A stretch of 64,000 nucleotides of DNA from Sphingorhabdus sp. M41 (GCF_001586275.1 NZ_CP014545.1:1700501-1764500); one strand, 5' to 3'; shown: positions 1-10,597, numbered from the stretch's first letter. Made by a program: numbers and translations. Notes: generated by a model not told the origin, from the sequence alone.

Positions 1-2
1 TA

Positions 3-479
3 TTCGCGCTCTTCATCGTCGGATTTTCCTATCAACAGGAAATATTGGCTGTTTGGAACCGGGTATCTGGCGAAGTTACCGGGACTAATGAACAACTTGT
101 GGTTGGCGATACGGTCAGAATCCGACAATCCGCAGACGGTCATTTCTGGGTCGATGCAAAGGTTAACGCGCTACCGGTGCGGTTCCTGATCGACAGCGGC
201 GCAACGACAACGGCGATGACGCTGGAAACCGCAAAGCGCGCTGGCATCGACATCAGTGACAGCCCGTTTCCAGTCGTATTGACTACGGCCAATGGATCGG
301 TTTCGGCACAGCGTGGAACAATTCAGTCACTGCGAATAGGCCCGGTTTCAACGCGGGATCTGGCGGTTGTGGTTGCAGAGGAATTTGGTGAGTCCAATGT
401 GATTGGCATGAATTTTCTGTCAAATTTGCACAGCTGGCGTGTCGAGGGTGGTGTGATGGTGCTGGAACCCGCCCTGTAG
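3..479 (+). CDS. Retropepsin-like aspartic protease, 5'-truncated by window edge
   Basis: The reading frame is open from base 3, so the true start lies to the left of the window; the first in-frame start-like codon (TTG at 45) falls inside the protein. The visible N-terminus (FALFIVGF) is hydrophobic and is probably the end of a membrane anchor. The motif FLIDSGAT is the Asp-Ser-Gly active-site loop of retropepsin-like proteases, and NVIGMNFLS matches the conserved second motif of the clan AA TIGR02281 family. The family is a membrane-anchored single-domain protease thought to work as a dimer facing the periplasm. Substrates are unknown. Confidence 0.8.
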   Translation, partial: FALFIVGFSYQQEILAVWNRVSGEVTGTNEQLVVGDTVRIRQSADGHFWVDAKVNALPVRFLIDSGATTTAMTLETAKRAGIDISDSPFPVVLTTANGSVSAQRGTIQSLRIGPVSTRDLAVVVAEEFGESNVIGMNFLSNLHSWRVEGGVMVLEPAL

Positions 480-532
480 AATGATATCTAGTTTAACATA
501 ATATATATTATCAACCTTATTGATGGATCAGA

Positions 533-1288
533 ATGGATGCGCAATTGATCGACCCCCTGCTAGAAATCATGCGGCGCTTGCGCGATCCGAATAATGGTTG
601 CGAGTGGGACAAGGTGCAGACGTTCCAGACGATCGCACCTTATACGATCGAGGAAGCCTATGAAGTTTCCGACGCTATCGAACGTAATGACATGGTGGCG
701 CTGAAAGACGAACTTGGCGATCTCCTGCTCCAGGTTGTCTTCCACAGCCAGATTGCTGCTGATGCCAGGCAGTTTGAATTCAAGGATGTGGTTCAGTCGA
801 TCTGCGACAAGATGACCCGCCGGCATCCGCATATCTTTGGCGAGGCCGCCGAAAGTCCGGGATGGGAGCAGATCAAGGCGGACGAGCGCGAGCAATCCGG
901 ACAGCCGAGCGCACTCGACGGTGTCGCGCTTGCCCTGCCCGCTTTATTGCGGGCTCAGAAAATTCAGAAACGCGCTGCCCGCGTTGGATTTGACTGGCCC
1001 GACAAGGAACCGGTGAAGGACAAGTTACTCGAGGAACTGGATGAGGTCGCGGCCGCGACTAGCGACGAACAGGTGCACGAGGAAATCGGCGATCTGCTCT
1101 TTTCTGCGGTCAATCTGGCCCGTCACTACAGGGTCGATGCAGAACGCGCCCTGACCGATGCCACAACGAAATTCACCAAAAGGTTCAACCAGATAGAATC
1201 CAATCTTGGCAAAGATATGCAGGACATGACGATCGAAGAACTGGAAGTGGAATGGCAAAAAGCCAAGGCAATCCTCGCAGCTGGCTGA
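533..1288 (+). CDS. mazG: Nucleoside triphosphate pyrophosphohydrolase MazG
   Basis: A 251-residue protein of normal length for full MazG, which hydrolyses (d)NTPs to NMP and pyrophosphate and cleans the nucleotide pool. Two MazG repeats are visible. The first carries EEAYE followed by DELGD, the metal-binding E-x-x-E/E-x-x-D helices; the second carries LLEELDEV and EEIGD. It starts with ATG 53 bases after the protease gene and converges on hflX with only 4 bases between the stop codons, so the two transcripts must share a terminator region. Confidence 0.93.
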   Translation: MDAQLIDPLLEIMRRLRDPNNGCEWDKVQTFQTIAPYTIEEAYEVSDAIERNDMVALKDELGDLLLQVVFHSQIAADARQFEFKDVVQSICDKMTRRHPHIFGEAAESPGWEQIKADEREQSGQPSALDGVALALPALLRAQKIQKRAARVGFDWPDKEPVKDKLLEELDEVAAATSDEQVHEEIGDLLFSAVNLARHYRVDAERALTDATTKFTKRFNQIESNLGKDMQDMTIEELEVEWQKAKAILAAG

Positions 1289-1292
1289 TCAT

Positions 1293-2591
1293 TCAGTCAA
1301 GAGCGTGATACCTGCCCCAGTTTCGCGGTGACATTTCTACCTCCAGCAGCAGATCATCCCCTTGTTGTTCGCTGTTCAATACCCGACCGTTTTCGTGCAG
1401 CCATGCCATCCGTTTGCCATCAGACGCCGCAATCACTATCCGTTCGGACTTATAGCCTTCCGAAAGGGTCTTTGCGATAAGCTTGACCAGCGTATCGACG
1501 CCAGCTCCGGTTTCGGCGGAGATCGTGCAGACATTTTCCGGTAAAGGGGGTGAAATACGGGAATATTCCGGATCATCGACTGAAATCTTGTCGATCTTGT
1601 TCCAGGCTTCGATCACGGGAGGCCCCTCTCCTGCTTCTTCGGACACCCCTAGTTCTGCCAATATTTGCCTGACATCCCGGGCCTGTGCATCGCTTGCTTC
1701 ATGCGATATATCACGGACATGAACCACGATGTCCGCAGCGCTCACCTCTTCCAGCGTGGCCCGGAAAGCGGCGACCAATTGGGTTGGCAGGTCCGATACA
1801 AATCCTACTGTATCCGACAAAATGGCCTTGTCGTAGCCGGGTAACGGGAATTCCCGCATGGTCGGATCGAGGGTGGCGAACAGCAGATCCTCGGCAAAAA
1901 CATCAGCGCCGGTCAGCCGATTGAACAAGGTCGATTTTCCGGCATTGGTGTAACCGACCAGGGCAATAACCGGCCAGGGCGCGCGCTGACGCCGTTCGCG
2001 GTGCAGCGCGCGGGTCTTGCGCAAATGGGCAAGGTCCTTGCGCAATTTGGCCATGCGATCACGAATCATCCGGCGATCCGATTCGATCTGGGTTTCCCCC
2101 GGTCCGCCGAGAAAACCGAAACCGCCGCGCTGCCGTTCGAGATGGGTCCAGCTGCGCACGAGACGGCCCGCCTGATAGTCCAAATGCGCGAGTTCGACTT
2201 GCAGCCGGCCTTCCGCCGTCGCTGCCCGGGCACCGAATATCTCCAGAATGAGGCCTGTCCGGTCGATGACCTTGACGTCCAGCTTTTCCTCCAGGTTTCG
2301 CTGCTGAATGGCGCTCAAGCTGCCATCGACGATCAATATCGAGGCCTCTTGCTCCTCCATCATCTTGCGGATCTGGTCTACCTGACCCGATCCGAACAAT
2401 GTCGCCGGCTTGGGTTTGCGAACCGAAAAAGCATGGGAAGCTGTTGCGACCAAGCCGATGGCTGCTGCAAGACCAACTGCTTCCTCCAGACGGTTTTCCA
2501 GCTCGGACTGGCTAAGCGACACCATGTCCGGATGTACGATCAGTGCCCGGCGGCTCTTGCTGTCGAGGCTTTCCTTTTCAAAAGGTATCAA
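1293..2591 (-). CDS. hflX: Ribosome-associated GTPase HflX
   Basis: A 432-residue GTPase of the Obg-HflX superfamily that splits or rescues stalled ribosomes under stress. The N-terminal HflX domain is followed by a glycine-rich linker ([13 protein letters not shown]), then the G domain with G1 GYTNAGKST and G3 DTVGFV. It is the last gene of the dusB-ntr-hfq operon. The start is TTG, which overlaps the hfq stop as TTGA. It is preferred over the next Met (residue 23) because the intervening RALIVHPDM is conserved in the family. Confidence 0.93.
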   Translation of the reverse strand: MIPFEKESLDSKSRRALIVHPDMVSLSQSELENRLEEAVGLAAAIGLVATASHAFSVRKPKPATLFGSGQVDQIRKMMEEQEASILIVDGSLSAIQQRNLEEKLDVKVIDRTGLILEIFGARAATAEGRLQVELAHLDYQAGRLVRSWTHLERQRGGFGFLGGPGETQIESDRRMIRDRMAKLRKDLAHLRKTRALHRERRQRAPWPVIALVGYTNAGKSTLFNRLTGADVFAEDLLFATLDPTMREFPLPGYDKAILSDTVGFVSDLPTQLVAAFRATLEEVSAADIVVHVRDISHEASDAQARDVRQILAELGVSEEAGEGPPVIEAWNKIDKISVDDPEYSRISPPLPENVCTISAETGAGVDTLVKLIAKTLSEGYKSERIVIAASDGKRMAWLHENGRVLNSEQQGDDLLLEVEMSPRNWGRYHALD

Positions 2592-3082
2592 TGCGCACCA
2601 TCATCTGCATTATTATAGTCGGCCAGATTCAGCGGCCCGCCAGGCTGCACGGTAGATATGGCATGTTTGTAGACCAGCTGCGACAAGCCTTCCCGTTCGA
2701 GCAAGATGCAGAATAGATCATAGGCTGACACTTCACCCTGCAGCATCACGCCATTGACCAGAAACATCGTGACCGGATCATTGCTGTCCCGGACCGCAGT
2801 AAGGAACACCTCTTGCAGCACCCCTGCTCTGGTCTTCGCATTGTCCATCAGGTCGGCAAACGGCTGTGTGTCGAGCGCGTCCGATGGCATGATCGTGGAA
2901 ATAGCGTGTTTATAGACGAGTTGTGATTGTCCGTCACGGCGGAGCAAGACAGAAAAATTGTCGAACCAGGTGACAATTCCCTGAAGCTTCACGCCTTTAA
3001 CGAGGAACATCGTCACGGGGGTTTTTGATTTCCGGAGGGAGTTCAGGAATAAATCCTGCAAATTATTCGATTTATCGGTCAT
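2588..3082 (-). CDS. hfq: RNA chaperone Hfq with two tandem Sm domains
   Basis: A 164-residue protein made of two complete Hfq domains, about residues 7-69 and 88-150, where ordinary Hfq has one. Each has the Sm2 signature YKHAIST and the proximal-site Gln (Q9, Q90) and Phe (F43, F124). The copies differ elsewhere. The basic rim RRER of E. coli Hfq is RKSK in domain 1 but RDSN in domain 2, and the distal-face Lys31 is kept as K32 but is M113 in domain 2. Hfq pairs sRNAs with mRNAs as a hexamer; three such chains could form a pseudo-hexamer with alternating surfaces (inference). It lies between ntrX and hflX, as in other alphaproteobacteria. Confidence 0.93.
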   Translation of the reverse strand: MTDKSNNLQDLFLNSLRKSKTPVTMFLVKGVKLQGIVTWFDNFSVLLRRDGQSQLVYKHAISTIMPSDALDTQPFADLMDNAKTRAGVLQEVFLTAVRDSNDPVTMFLVNGVMLQGEVSAYDLFCILLEREGLSQLVYKHAISTVQPGGPLNLADYNNADDGAH

Positions 3083-3213
3083 ATTTGACTCCAGTTATTG
3101 GCTATCTTTACGACAGCATTTTATGATTTATGCGGTGGCATCTGTCTTCTTGTGGACCTGCTTTTTTCATATATGGGATTCGCGGGTTCACGACAACCGC
3201 TTTACCGTCAAGG

Positions 3214-4596
3214 TCACTCGGCATCCGGTTTCTTCCGGGAAGCGAGCCCTAATATTTTCAATTTTCGGTGCAGCGCGGACCTTTCCATACCAATGAAATT
3301 GGCGGTTTTGGAAATATTGCCGGAGAACCGCCTGATCTGCACTTTCAGATATTCCCGTTCGAAACTCTCCCTCGCCTCTCTCAAAGGCGACCCCATTAGA
3401 GAAGCGACGCCCTGGTCGAGATCATCGTCATTGCCGAGCACTTCCGGCGGCAGCATTTCCACCTCGATTTTGCTGAAATTATCCTTGGGAGCTAATATTA
3501 TTGTGCGCTCGACAACGTTTCGCAATTGTCTGACATTGCCAGGCCAGTCGCAGGCCTGAAGTGCAGCCATTGCTTCATCGGAGATTTCCGGAGGATGCAG
3601 CCGCTGCTCGGCGGCAAAGCGGGCTGCATAATGTTCAACCAGCACCGGAATATCTTCGCGCCGCTGGTTCAGGGGTGGCAATATCACCGGCACAACGTTG
3701 AGCCGGTAGAACAAATCTTCCCTGAACCGCTTTTCGCGGATCTCTACCTCAAGATCCCGCGATGTTGCAGATACAACCCGAACGTCGACATTGACCTTCT
3801 GGGAACCGCCCAGCCGGTTAAAACTTTGCTCGGTCAACACCCGCAATATCTTGCCCTGGGTGTCGAGCGGCATGTCGGCGACTTCATCGATAAACAATGT
3901 CCCGCCATGCGCCTCTTCCATCAGGCCGGTCTTCTCGACCTTGCCATTGCGTTCGGTGCCGAAAAGCTCCTCTTCGACGCTTTCAGGAGAGAGGCGTGCC
4001 GCGCTGATGGTCACAAAGGCGGCATTGGACCGTGAGCTCCAATTATGCATCAGCCGGGCTGCAACTTCTTTCCCGACCCCCGCCGGACCGGAAATGAGCA
4101 AGCGACTGCCGGTGCCGGCAACCCGTTTCAACGTAGCGCGCACATTATTCACAGCGGCCGAATTGCCGGTCAACTCGTCAGCGAAGCCTACACGTGCTTT
4201 GAGAATTTCGTTTTCCCGGCGAAGACGTTCCGTCTCGGTCGATCTTGCCACGAGATGCAGCAGATGTTCGGCCTCGAAGGGTTTTTCGATAAAATCGACG
4301 GCGCCTTGCGATATCGCGGCGACCGCGGTGTCGATATTGCCGTGGCCAGAGATCACGATGATCGGCATTTTGGCGTCGAGCTGCTTCAATTCGGTCAGCA
4401 GCTCGAGACCGTCCAGACGCGACCCTCTGAGCCAGACATCCAGCAGCACCAGCGAAGGCCTCCGCTCGTTGACCGCAGCAAGAGCCGCATCACTGTCAGC
4501 GGCTACCCTGGTGGTGTAGCCCTCATCTTCCAGAACACCGGATATCAGATCACGAATATCGGGTTCATCGTCGACAACTAAAATATCTAACGCCAT
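3214..4596 (-). CDS. ntrX: Nitrogen regulation response regulator NtrX (lacks GAFTGA)
   Basis: A 460-residue NtrC-family regulator. It has a receiver domain (phospho-acceptor D53 in LVLLDVWL, KPFE near 105), an AAA+ domain with Walker A GPAGVGKE (about 170-177) and Walker B GTLFIDEVAD, and a C-terminal Fis-type helix-turn-helix (ISKTANFIGMERSALHRKL). Between ELFG and the Walker B strand the sigma54-contacting GAFTGA loop is replaced by TERNGKVEKTG, so it probably does not activate RNAP-sigma54 in the classical way. It lies 19 bases after ntrY, its cognate kinase. Confidence 0.93.
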   Translation of the reverse strand: MALDILVVDDEPDIRDLISGVLEDEGYTTRVAADSDAALAAVNERRPSLVLLDVWLRGSRLDGLELLTELKQLDAKMPIIVISGHGNIDTAVAAISQGAVDFIEKPFEAEHLLHLVARSTETERLRRENEILKARVGFADELTGNSAAVNNVRATLKRVAGTGSRLLISGPAGVGKEVAARLMHNWSSRSNAAFVTISAARLSPESVEEELFGTERNGKVEKTGLMEEAHGGTLFIDEVADMPLDTQGKILRVLTEQSFNRLGGSQKVNVDVRVVSATSRDLEVEIREKRFREDLFYRLNVVPVILPPLNQRREDIPVLVEHYAARFAAEQRLHPPEISDEAMAALQACDWPGNVRQLRNVVERTIILAPKDNFSKIEVEMLPPEVLGNDDDLDQGVASLMGSPLREARESFEREYLKVQIRRFSGNISKTANFIGMERSALHRKLKILGLASRKKPDAE

Positions 4597-4615
4597 GTTG
4601 AACCTCTAATCTCTA

Positions 4616-6904
4616 TTATTCAATTTCTACTGTTTGAACGTCACTCTCGTCAGAACCGGACTGCATCCCCCCGGAATCTTTGGCAGTGGCATGCGATAAT
4701 CGCGCCAATTTCGTGGGGCTGAGCCGGATGGTCACTCTGGTGCCCTCATTTGGCGCATCATCGAACTTCATCTCGCCAAAATGTTCCTCGACTATTTTTT
4801 TGACGATCGCGAGACCCAATCCGGTACCGCTAGCCCGGGTCGTCATATAAGGCTCGACGATCCGGTCGCGCTCGATCGGCAAGCCGATTCCATTGTCCGT
4901 CAATTCAATGACGACCAGCTGATTTTCTGACCGCACGGCTAGTTCGATCATGCCATCAGACACTTGAAAGTCAGGGCTGGTTTCGGCCCGTTGTTGAATC
5001 GCTTCCGCGGCATTTTTGATGATATTGGTGAGAGCCTGCCCCAATTGTCGGCGATCACACACCAGCGAAATTGGTTGATCATCAGCCACGAAATTAAAGG
5101 TGATGGACGGCCATGCGACATCCTGCATGAACAGCGCCTGCTTCAATATATCATCGAGATTCTCCTCCCGGAAAACCGGTTTTGGCATCCTAGCGAAGGA
5201 TGAAAACTCATCGACAATATTTCTCAAATCCCCAACCTGACGAACAATCGTGTTGGTCAGATTTTCAAATATGGCAGCATCGTCTGTTATCCGCGCCCCG
5301 AATCTGCGCTGCAATCGTTCCGCGGCCAATTGAATCGGGGTCAAAGGATTTTTGATTTCATGCGCGATGCGTCTCGCGACATCCGACCAAGCAGCCCGCC
5401 GTTGATCGAGCAATTGCTGGGTTATGTCTTCGAAGGTAATCACATGTCCGGTCGGGCCACCAACTATTTTCACCGCTAATGTCCGCATGTCTGAATCGGA
5501 AGCAAATTCGATGATGCTATTTTCCACGCCGTCCTGAATGAGCGCGGCAAATTGCGGAGCCGCTTTGCCTATGTCGACATCAAGCAGATCATCAATAGGT
5601 TTTGAAAGCAGCGATTGGGCTTGGGAATTGACCAGCCTGATCTCGCCTTTTTCATCCAGACTGATGATACCGGCGGTCACGGATTCGAGCACGGCCTCGA
5701 TAAACGCTCGCCGGCTCCCCAATTGCTCATTTGCTGTAATCAACGCAGTGGTTTGCGTCTCCAGCCGCTCGGTCATGCGGTTGAAAGCACGGCCCAAGGT
5801 TCCAATCTCGTCATTTTCAAAAGTCGTGGGCACTCTGGTCGCGAGGTCTCCCTCGGTCACCCGCTTGGCCGCGTGAACGAGATTGCTGACCGGCTTTACC
5901 ATCCGGTCTGCAACCAGCAACGCAATCCATAATACCAGCCCGACGATGAGAAGAGATATGACGAACAAGGCGATGTTGAACTGAAGTTGCAGGCTTCTGG
6001 ATCTTGAAAAAAGCACTTCATAATCGGCCAGCACCGATTGGGCCCTCTCCCACTGACTGAGCGCCAGCATATCGGAGTCCCGTGCAGCGTAGAGAAATAT
6101 ACGCGATTCGAGATCAAGCGCGGTCACCGCTTCAATCTTGTTCGGACGGGCCGTTACGACATATCCTTGCCCCTGCTGAAGCTGCTTCAGTACCGCATCG
6201 GTTATTTTAGGCTGCTGATCCCCGTCATCAGGATCAACGGCCGCTGCCGTTCTCGCTACGCCATCGGTGCCATATTCGATAATGGCCGATTCATTGAGTT
6301 TTCGCGATAACACCTGAAAAACATAGCCTTCGGCGAATTCCGGACTTTCCAGATCAGCCTGCTGCAAATAATTGCGTAAATCATTGGCCATGGTGATTGT
6401 TTCTTCACCCAGGTCGCGCTGATTTTGTTCATAATAGCCGCGGGCCAGATCATTGGCATTTTCCAACATGCCGCGGGCGCGGTCCGAAAACCAGAATTCG
6501 ACACCATATTGAAACAGCAGCGAAGCGAAGATCACGACCAACACCATCGGAATGCTGGCGACCAGGGAGAATAAGGCGACCAGTCGGACGTGCAGACGGC
6601 CCTTGCTGCCGATTGATGATTTGGCCGCCCTTCCCTTGGCGATGCGCCGACCGAAGAGGACGAGCAGCGTGATAGCCGGGATCAGATTTGCAACCAGCAG
6701 TGCGGCAGTCAATGGAGGAGAGATGAAATCGGTTTGATTGGATTGTCCGCTGAGCAGGAAATATGTGCCAAGCATTATTGCGCCAAACAGGAGCAACACG
6801 ATCCACTCAACCCGTCTCATGACGGCTTCTTTTTCTGTCATGAGCGCGAGCCGCCGTAGCCAATTGGGGACACGCTGGACCGAATTTTGGTTTGAAACCG
6901 TCAT
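4616..6904 (-). CDS. ntrY: Membrane sensor histidine kinase NtrY
   Basis: A 762-residue NtrY from the ATG at 6904; a longer frame starting 39 bases upstream is possible, but MTVSNQNS has purines (GAAAGCACA) just before it. Three or four N-terminal membrane spans surround an extracytoplasmic domain. They are followed by HAMP (VADRMVKPVSNLVHAAKRV), a PAS segment, the H-box VARRIAHEIKNPLTPIQLAA and an HATPase domain with DNGIGLP and GTGLGLAIVKK. It phosphorylates NtrX and in related bacteria links nitrogen, redox and envelope signals. It sits between ntrC and ntrX in one operon. Confidence 0.93.
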   Translation of the reverse strand: MTVSNQNSVQRVPNWLRRLALMTEKEAVMRRVEWIVLLLFGAIMLGTYFLLSGQSNQTDFISPPLTAALLVANLIPAITLLVLFGRRIAKGRAAKSSIGSKGRLHVRLVALFSLVASIPMVLVVIFASLLFQYGVEFWFSDRARGMLENANDLARGYYEQNQRDLGEETITMANDLRNYLQQADLESPEFAEGYVFQVLSRKLNESAIIEYGTDGVARTAAAVDPDDGDQQPKITDAVLKQLQQGQGYVVTARPNKIEAVTALDLESRIFLYAARDSDMLALSQWERAQSVLADYEVLFSRSRSLQLQFNIALFVISLLIVGLVLWIALLVADRMVKPVSNLVHAAKRVTEGDLATRVPTTFENDEIGTLGRAFNRMTERLETQTTALITANEQLGSRRAFIEAVLESVTAGIISLDEKGEIRLVNSQAQSLLSKPIDDLLDVDIGKAAPQFAALIQDGVENSIIEFASDSDMRTLAVKIVGGPTGHVITFEDITQQLLDQRRAAWSDVARRIAHEIKNPLTPIQLAAERLQRRFGARITDDAAIFENLTNTIVRQVGDLRNIVDEFSSFARMPKPVFREENLDDILKQALFMQDVAWPSITFNFVADDQPISLVCDRRQLGQALTNIIKNAAEAIQQRAETSPDFQVSDGMIELAVRSENQLVVIELTDNGIGLPIERDRIVEPYMTTRASGTGLGLAIVKKIVEEHFGEMKFDDAPNEGTRVTIRLSPTKLARLSHATAKDSGGMQSGSDESDVQTVEIE

Positions 6905-7000
6905 TGTGCTTTCAATACAACAGTTTCGTTGCAGGAAAAGCACTAATATTGCAAATATATCACGGTTCGGCGAATCAAAGCGTCAGTTCGTCGCGATATT

Positions 7001-8422
7001 TTATTTGGATTGGGTAGGATCAATCTGATATTCGTTGAGTTTCTTGCGCAATGTATTGCGATTTATCCCGAGAATTTTGGCCGCCTTGATCTGATTGCCA
7101 TGGGCGTGATGCATCATCTCGATCAGCAAGGGTTTTTCAAATTTTTCCAGCGCCTGTGCATATAGATTTTCCTTTTCAGGCGCTGCCATCAAACCCAATA
7201 CAATAGACTTGATATGGCCTTCGAATTCCATGTTTGTGGATTCGACCCGGTCTTCACCGCGCTCCGTAGCCAGGATCTGGCGGATGGCGTCTTCGGAAAG
7301 TGTCTCTTCCCTGCCGGTCACGACAAGGCGATAAATGACATTCTTGAGTTCACGAACATTGCCCCGCCAATAATGATGGCAAAGCAGGTTCATGCCCTCT
7401 TGAGAAATCTGCTTGTGAGGCAGACCTTCGGTCACCGCGAGTTTGAGAAAATGATTGGTTAGCGCCGGAATATCGCTGGCGCGTTCCCTTAGCGGAGGCA
7501 ATTCGATCGGAACAACGTTGATGCGGTAATAAAGGTCTTCGCGAAACTTACCTTGTTCGATCAGTTCGAGAAAATCATGGTTTGTGGCAGCTATGATCCG
7601 GACGTCGAGCTTGACCAGCCCTTTGCCGCCCACTCTATTGATTTCACCCGACTGCAGCGCTCGCAACAGGCGCGTTTGGGCATGCATCGGCATGTCGCCA
7701 ATCTCGTCGAGGAAAAGTGTGCCGCCCTGTGCCTGTTCAAATTTCCCCGACGCGCTGGCTACGGCGCCGGTGAAGGCGCCTTTTTCATGGCCGAACAATT
7801 CGGCTTCGATCAATTCCGAGGGGATTGCAGCCATGTTGACCGCGATGAACGGACCGGATTTTCGGTGTCCGAGACCGTGAATGGCTTCGGCGACCAGTTC
7901 CTTGCCGGTGCCAGATTCCCCGAGGACGAGGACCGACAGATCGTTCTTCAACAATCGCGCGATCATTCGATAGACATCCTGCATCGCCGGGCTGCGGCCG
8001 ACCAGCGGCAGGCTTTCTTCATCCATGGACGGTTCGATCGGCTGAATATTCTTGGGCTTCAATGCCTGCCCCACGACTTGTACCAGTTCGTCGAGATCAA
8101 AAGGTTTGGGCAGATATTCAAACGCACCGGTCTCGGAAGCGCGAACCGCAGTGTTGAGGGTATTCTGCGCGGAAATGATAATGATCGGGATATCGGGATG
8201 GGTCGCCTTCACGCTCCCGAGAGACGAGATGCCGTCTCCCTCGCCCTCACCCAGGCCGACGTCGGTAAGTAGCAGATCATAATGGCTGCTGGCCATCAGC
8301 GCATCGCGCTCGGTGATCGACTTGCAATTTTCAACGTCATAACCCTCGGCACGCAAGGCGGTGATGATGACGTGGCTGACCGAAAGATCATCTTCTACTA
8401 ATATGATTTTTTCATGGGCCAT
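7001..8422 (-). CDS. ntrC: Nitrogen regulator NtrC, sigma54 activator
   Basis: A 473-residue classical enhancer-binding protein. It has a receiver (D54 in LLLTDVGL), an AAA+ domain with Walker A GESGTGKE (about 169-176), an intact GAFTGA loop (about 215-220) and Walker B GTLFLDEIGD, and a C-terminal Fis-type HTH (IKAAKILGINRNTLRKKL). Phosphorylated NtrC activates sigma54 promoters of nitrogen-assimilation genes. It follows ntrB by 14 bases. Unlike its neighbour NtrX it keeps every residue needed for sigma54 activation. Confidence 0.95.
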   Translation of the reverse strand: MAHEKIILVEDDLSVSHVIITALRAEGYDVENCKSITERDALMASSHYDLLLTDVGLGEGEGDGISSLGSVKATHPDIPIIIISAQNTLNTAVRASETGAFEYLPKPFDLDELVQVVGQALKPKNIQPIEPSMDEESLPLVGRSPAMQDVYRMIARLLKNDLSVLVLGESGTGKELVAEAIHGLGHRKSGPFIAVNMAAIPSELIEAELFGHEKGAFTGAVASASGKFEQAQGGTLFLDEIGDMPMHAQTRLLRALQSGEINRVGGKGLVKLDVRIIAATNHDFLELIEQGKFREDLYYRINVVPIELPPLRERASDIPALTNHFLKLAVTEGLPHKQISQEGMNLLCHHYWRGNVRELKNVIYRLVVTGREETLSEDAIRQILATERGEDRVESTNMEFEGHIKSIVLGLMAAPEKENLYAQALEKFEKPLLIEMMHHAHGNQIKAAKILGINRNTLRKKLNEYQIDPTQSK

Positions 8423-8436
8423 GATTTGTCCTGACG

Positions 8437-9513
8437 TCAGTTTTTCGGTGCAACGGGAAGAAAAAGAGTGAACCGGCTCATCTCGTCCTGATTTTCGCGG
8501 TCATAGCGGATACGGCCGTTCATATCGCGCATCAGCTTCTTCACCAGAGCGAGGCCGAGGCCCTGCCCCTCTTTCTTGGTCGAGACAAAGGGCGAGAAAA
8601 TCTCCCGCTCCAACTCTGCCGGAACGCCGGGGCCATTGTCGCAGACCATGATCTGGATCGGCAGCCGGATCGCTTCGGTCTGCCCCTGGGCCGAGAGGGA
8701 GGCTCCAAAGCTGTAGCGGGTGATGATGCGAATTTGCGGGCTTGAGAGATGTTTGGTGGCGTCGACGGCATTGGCCAGCAAATTGGTCAAGACCTGCATC
8801 ATCGCGTCCGGATCAATCAAAGCATCGGGGAGCGAAGGATCGAACTTGTCGTTTATTTTCACGGCCTGGCCAGTCGCCGCTTCGATCGAGCGACGGGCGC
8901 GGTCGATCAGGGTGTGGATATTGACCGCCTTGGTCTGAGCAGGCTGATTGGAGGACAGGGTCTGCATGCGGTTGAGCAGGTTGACCACCCGTTCCACTTC
9001 TGCAGTAATCATCTGGGTCAGGGGTTTTTGGGTTTCATCCAGCTGACGATCGAGCAATTGCGCCGCGCCCTTGATGGCTGCCAGCGGGTTTTTGATCTCG
9101 TGGCTGAGTATGTCCGGCGCGCGGATGGCGAGATTGGACGGGTCGTTATTTTCATTCTCCAGAATTGGGCCATCCTGCGGCATCAGCGACAAGGATATCA
9201 GGCGCCATTTGGCATTGGAAGCCAGTGGATGAATGTCGAAATCGACGATCCCCAGCTTGCGGTCATCGCTGAAGACTATCACGCCGCGCGCCGTCAGGCT
9301 GATTTCCTGTTCGGTCAGAGCGGCGTCCAGTCTGGCATCGGAAAAATGCAGGACATGATTGATCTTGCGACCGACCAGATGCTTCGCACTGGTGCCAAAT
9401 AATGCTTCGCCCGCAGGATTGACCCGGGCTACATTGTGATCCGAATCGACGACCAGCAGAGCAAGACTAAGCCCGGCCAGAATCTGATCAGCCGGGGGAA
9501 AGCCGTCCATCAA
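8437..9513 (-). CDS. ntrB: Nitrogen sensor histidine kinase NtrB
   Basis: A 358-residue soluble kinase/phosphatase that sets the phosphorylation of NtrC in response to PII protein. It has an N-terminal PAS domain (about 10-110), the H-box [18 protein letters not shown] and a C-terminal ATPase domain with CDNGPGVP and [12 protein letters not shown]. No membrane segment is seen, as expected for NtrB. Its start overlaps the dusB stop by 4 bases, so it is translationally coupled to dusB. Confidence 0.94.
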   Translation of the reverse strand: MMDGFPPADQILAGLSLALLVVDSDHNVARVNPAGEALFGTSAKHLVGRKINHVLHFSDARLDAALTEQEISLTARGVIVFSDDRKLGIVDFDIHPLASNAKWRLISLSLMPQDGPILENENNDPSNLAIRAPDILSHEIKNPLAAIKGAAQLLDRQLDETQKPLTQMITAEVERVVNLLNRMQTLSSNQPAQTKAVNIHTLIDRARRSIEAATGQAVKINDKFDPSLPDALIDPDAMMQVLTNLLANAVDATKHLSSPQIRIITRYSFGASLSAQGQTEAIRLPIQIMVCDNGPGVPAELEREIFSPFVSTKKEGQGLGLALVKKLMRDMNGRIRYDRENQDEMSRFTLFLPVAPKN

Positions 9514-10505
9514 GCCGCCGCTTGATTCAGCCAGGGCGTATAAAATTCCTCAAGCATTTCGAGTACTATATGCGGGTCGCCTTCGCTATTCGCCCGATTG
9601 CGAAATTCGGCCGAGCCCGTCAGGCCCTTGGTGTACCAGCCGATATGTTTGCGGGCGACTTTGACACCGACATCTTCGCCATAGAGCTTCAGCATGTCGC
9701 GATAATGTTCGTTGAGAATCGAATATTGCATGGCGATGTCGGGATCCGGCAGGCGCTCTCCGGTTTTGAACCAGTGCATGAACTGTCCCAATAGCCAAGG
9801 CTTGCCATAAGCGCCGCGCCCGATCATTACGCCATCCGCTCCGCTTTGTTCCAGCGCAGCCTGCCCGTCTTCGATCGAGCAAATATCGCCGTTGACGATG
9901 ACCGGCAGCGAAACCGCCTGCTTGACCTTGCTGACAAAGGCCCAGTCGGCGCTGTCCCGGTACATCTGGCAACGGGTACGACCGTGTACAACAATCATCT
10001 TAGCGCCGAGATCTTCGGCTATATGGGCCAGTTCCGGCGCGTTCAGACTTTGATGATCCCAGCCCATCCGCATCTTGACGGTGACCGGCACATTGACCGC
10101 CTCAACCGTCGCCTTAATCAGGGACGCCGCCAGAGGCAGGTCGCGCATCAAAGCGGAACCGGCATCGCCGTTGACGACTTTTTTCACCGGGCAACCCATG
10201 TTGATGTCGATAATCTGCGCGCCGCGGTCTTCGTTGAGCCTGGCGGCGTCCGCCATGGTGACCGGATCGCAGCCGGCAAGCTGCATCGACACCGGCTCTT
10301 CGGTCGGATCCCAGGCGCATTTCTGCAGCGACTGGCGCGTTTCGCGAATCATCGCCTGGCTGGCGATCATTTCGGTGACATTGAGTCCGGAGCCAAATCG
10401 CCGGACCAGCTTACGGAACGGCAAATCGGTGACACCGGTCATCGGCGCCAGAATGACCGGACTGTCAATTTTCAAATCGCCGATGAAGATGGGATCAAGT
10501 TTCAT
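9510..10505 (-). CDS. dusB: tRNA-dihydrouridine synthase DusB (NifR3-like)
   Basis: A 331-residue FMN-dependent enzyme that reduces uridine in the tRNA D-loop. The TIM-barrel start [13 protein letters not shown] and the active-site Cys motif [18 protein letters not shown] are typical of DusB. It is the first gene of the ntr operon, in the position called nifR3 in rhizobia and Rhodobacter. Its promoter should lie in the 92-base gap to the divergent ispDF; I see no clear -35/-10 there. Confidence 0.94.
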   Translation of the reverse strand: MKLDPIFIGDLKIDSPVILAPMTGVTDLPFRKLVRRFGSGLNVTEMIASQAMIRETRQSLQKCAWDPTEEPVSMQLAGCDPVTMADAARLNEDRGAQIIDINMGCPVKKVVNGDAGSALMRDLPLAASLIKATVEAVNVPVTVKMRMGWDHQSLNAPELAHIAEDLGAKMIVVHGRTRCQMYRDSADWAFVSKVKQAVSLPVIVNGDICSIEDGQAALEQSGADGVMIGRGAYGKPWLLGQFMHWFKTGERLPDPDIAMQYSILNEHYRDMLKLYGEDVGVKVARKHIGWYTKGLTGSAEFRNRANSEGDPHIVLEMLEEFYTPWLNQAAA

Positions 10506-10597
10506 ATCTACTGCCTAAAATTTAAGCAGCCCTTATCGCCAAATCAATTTCGAGGCAAGAATTGCTTCATCTGTAATCTCAGAGTAGATCGCGCTGC

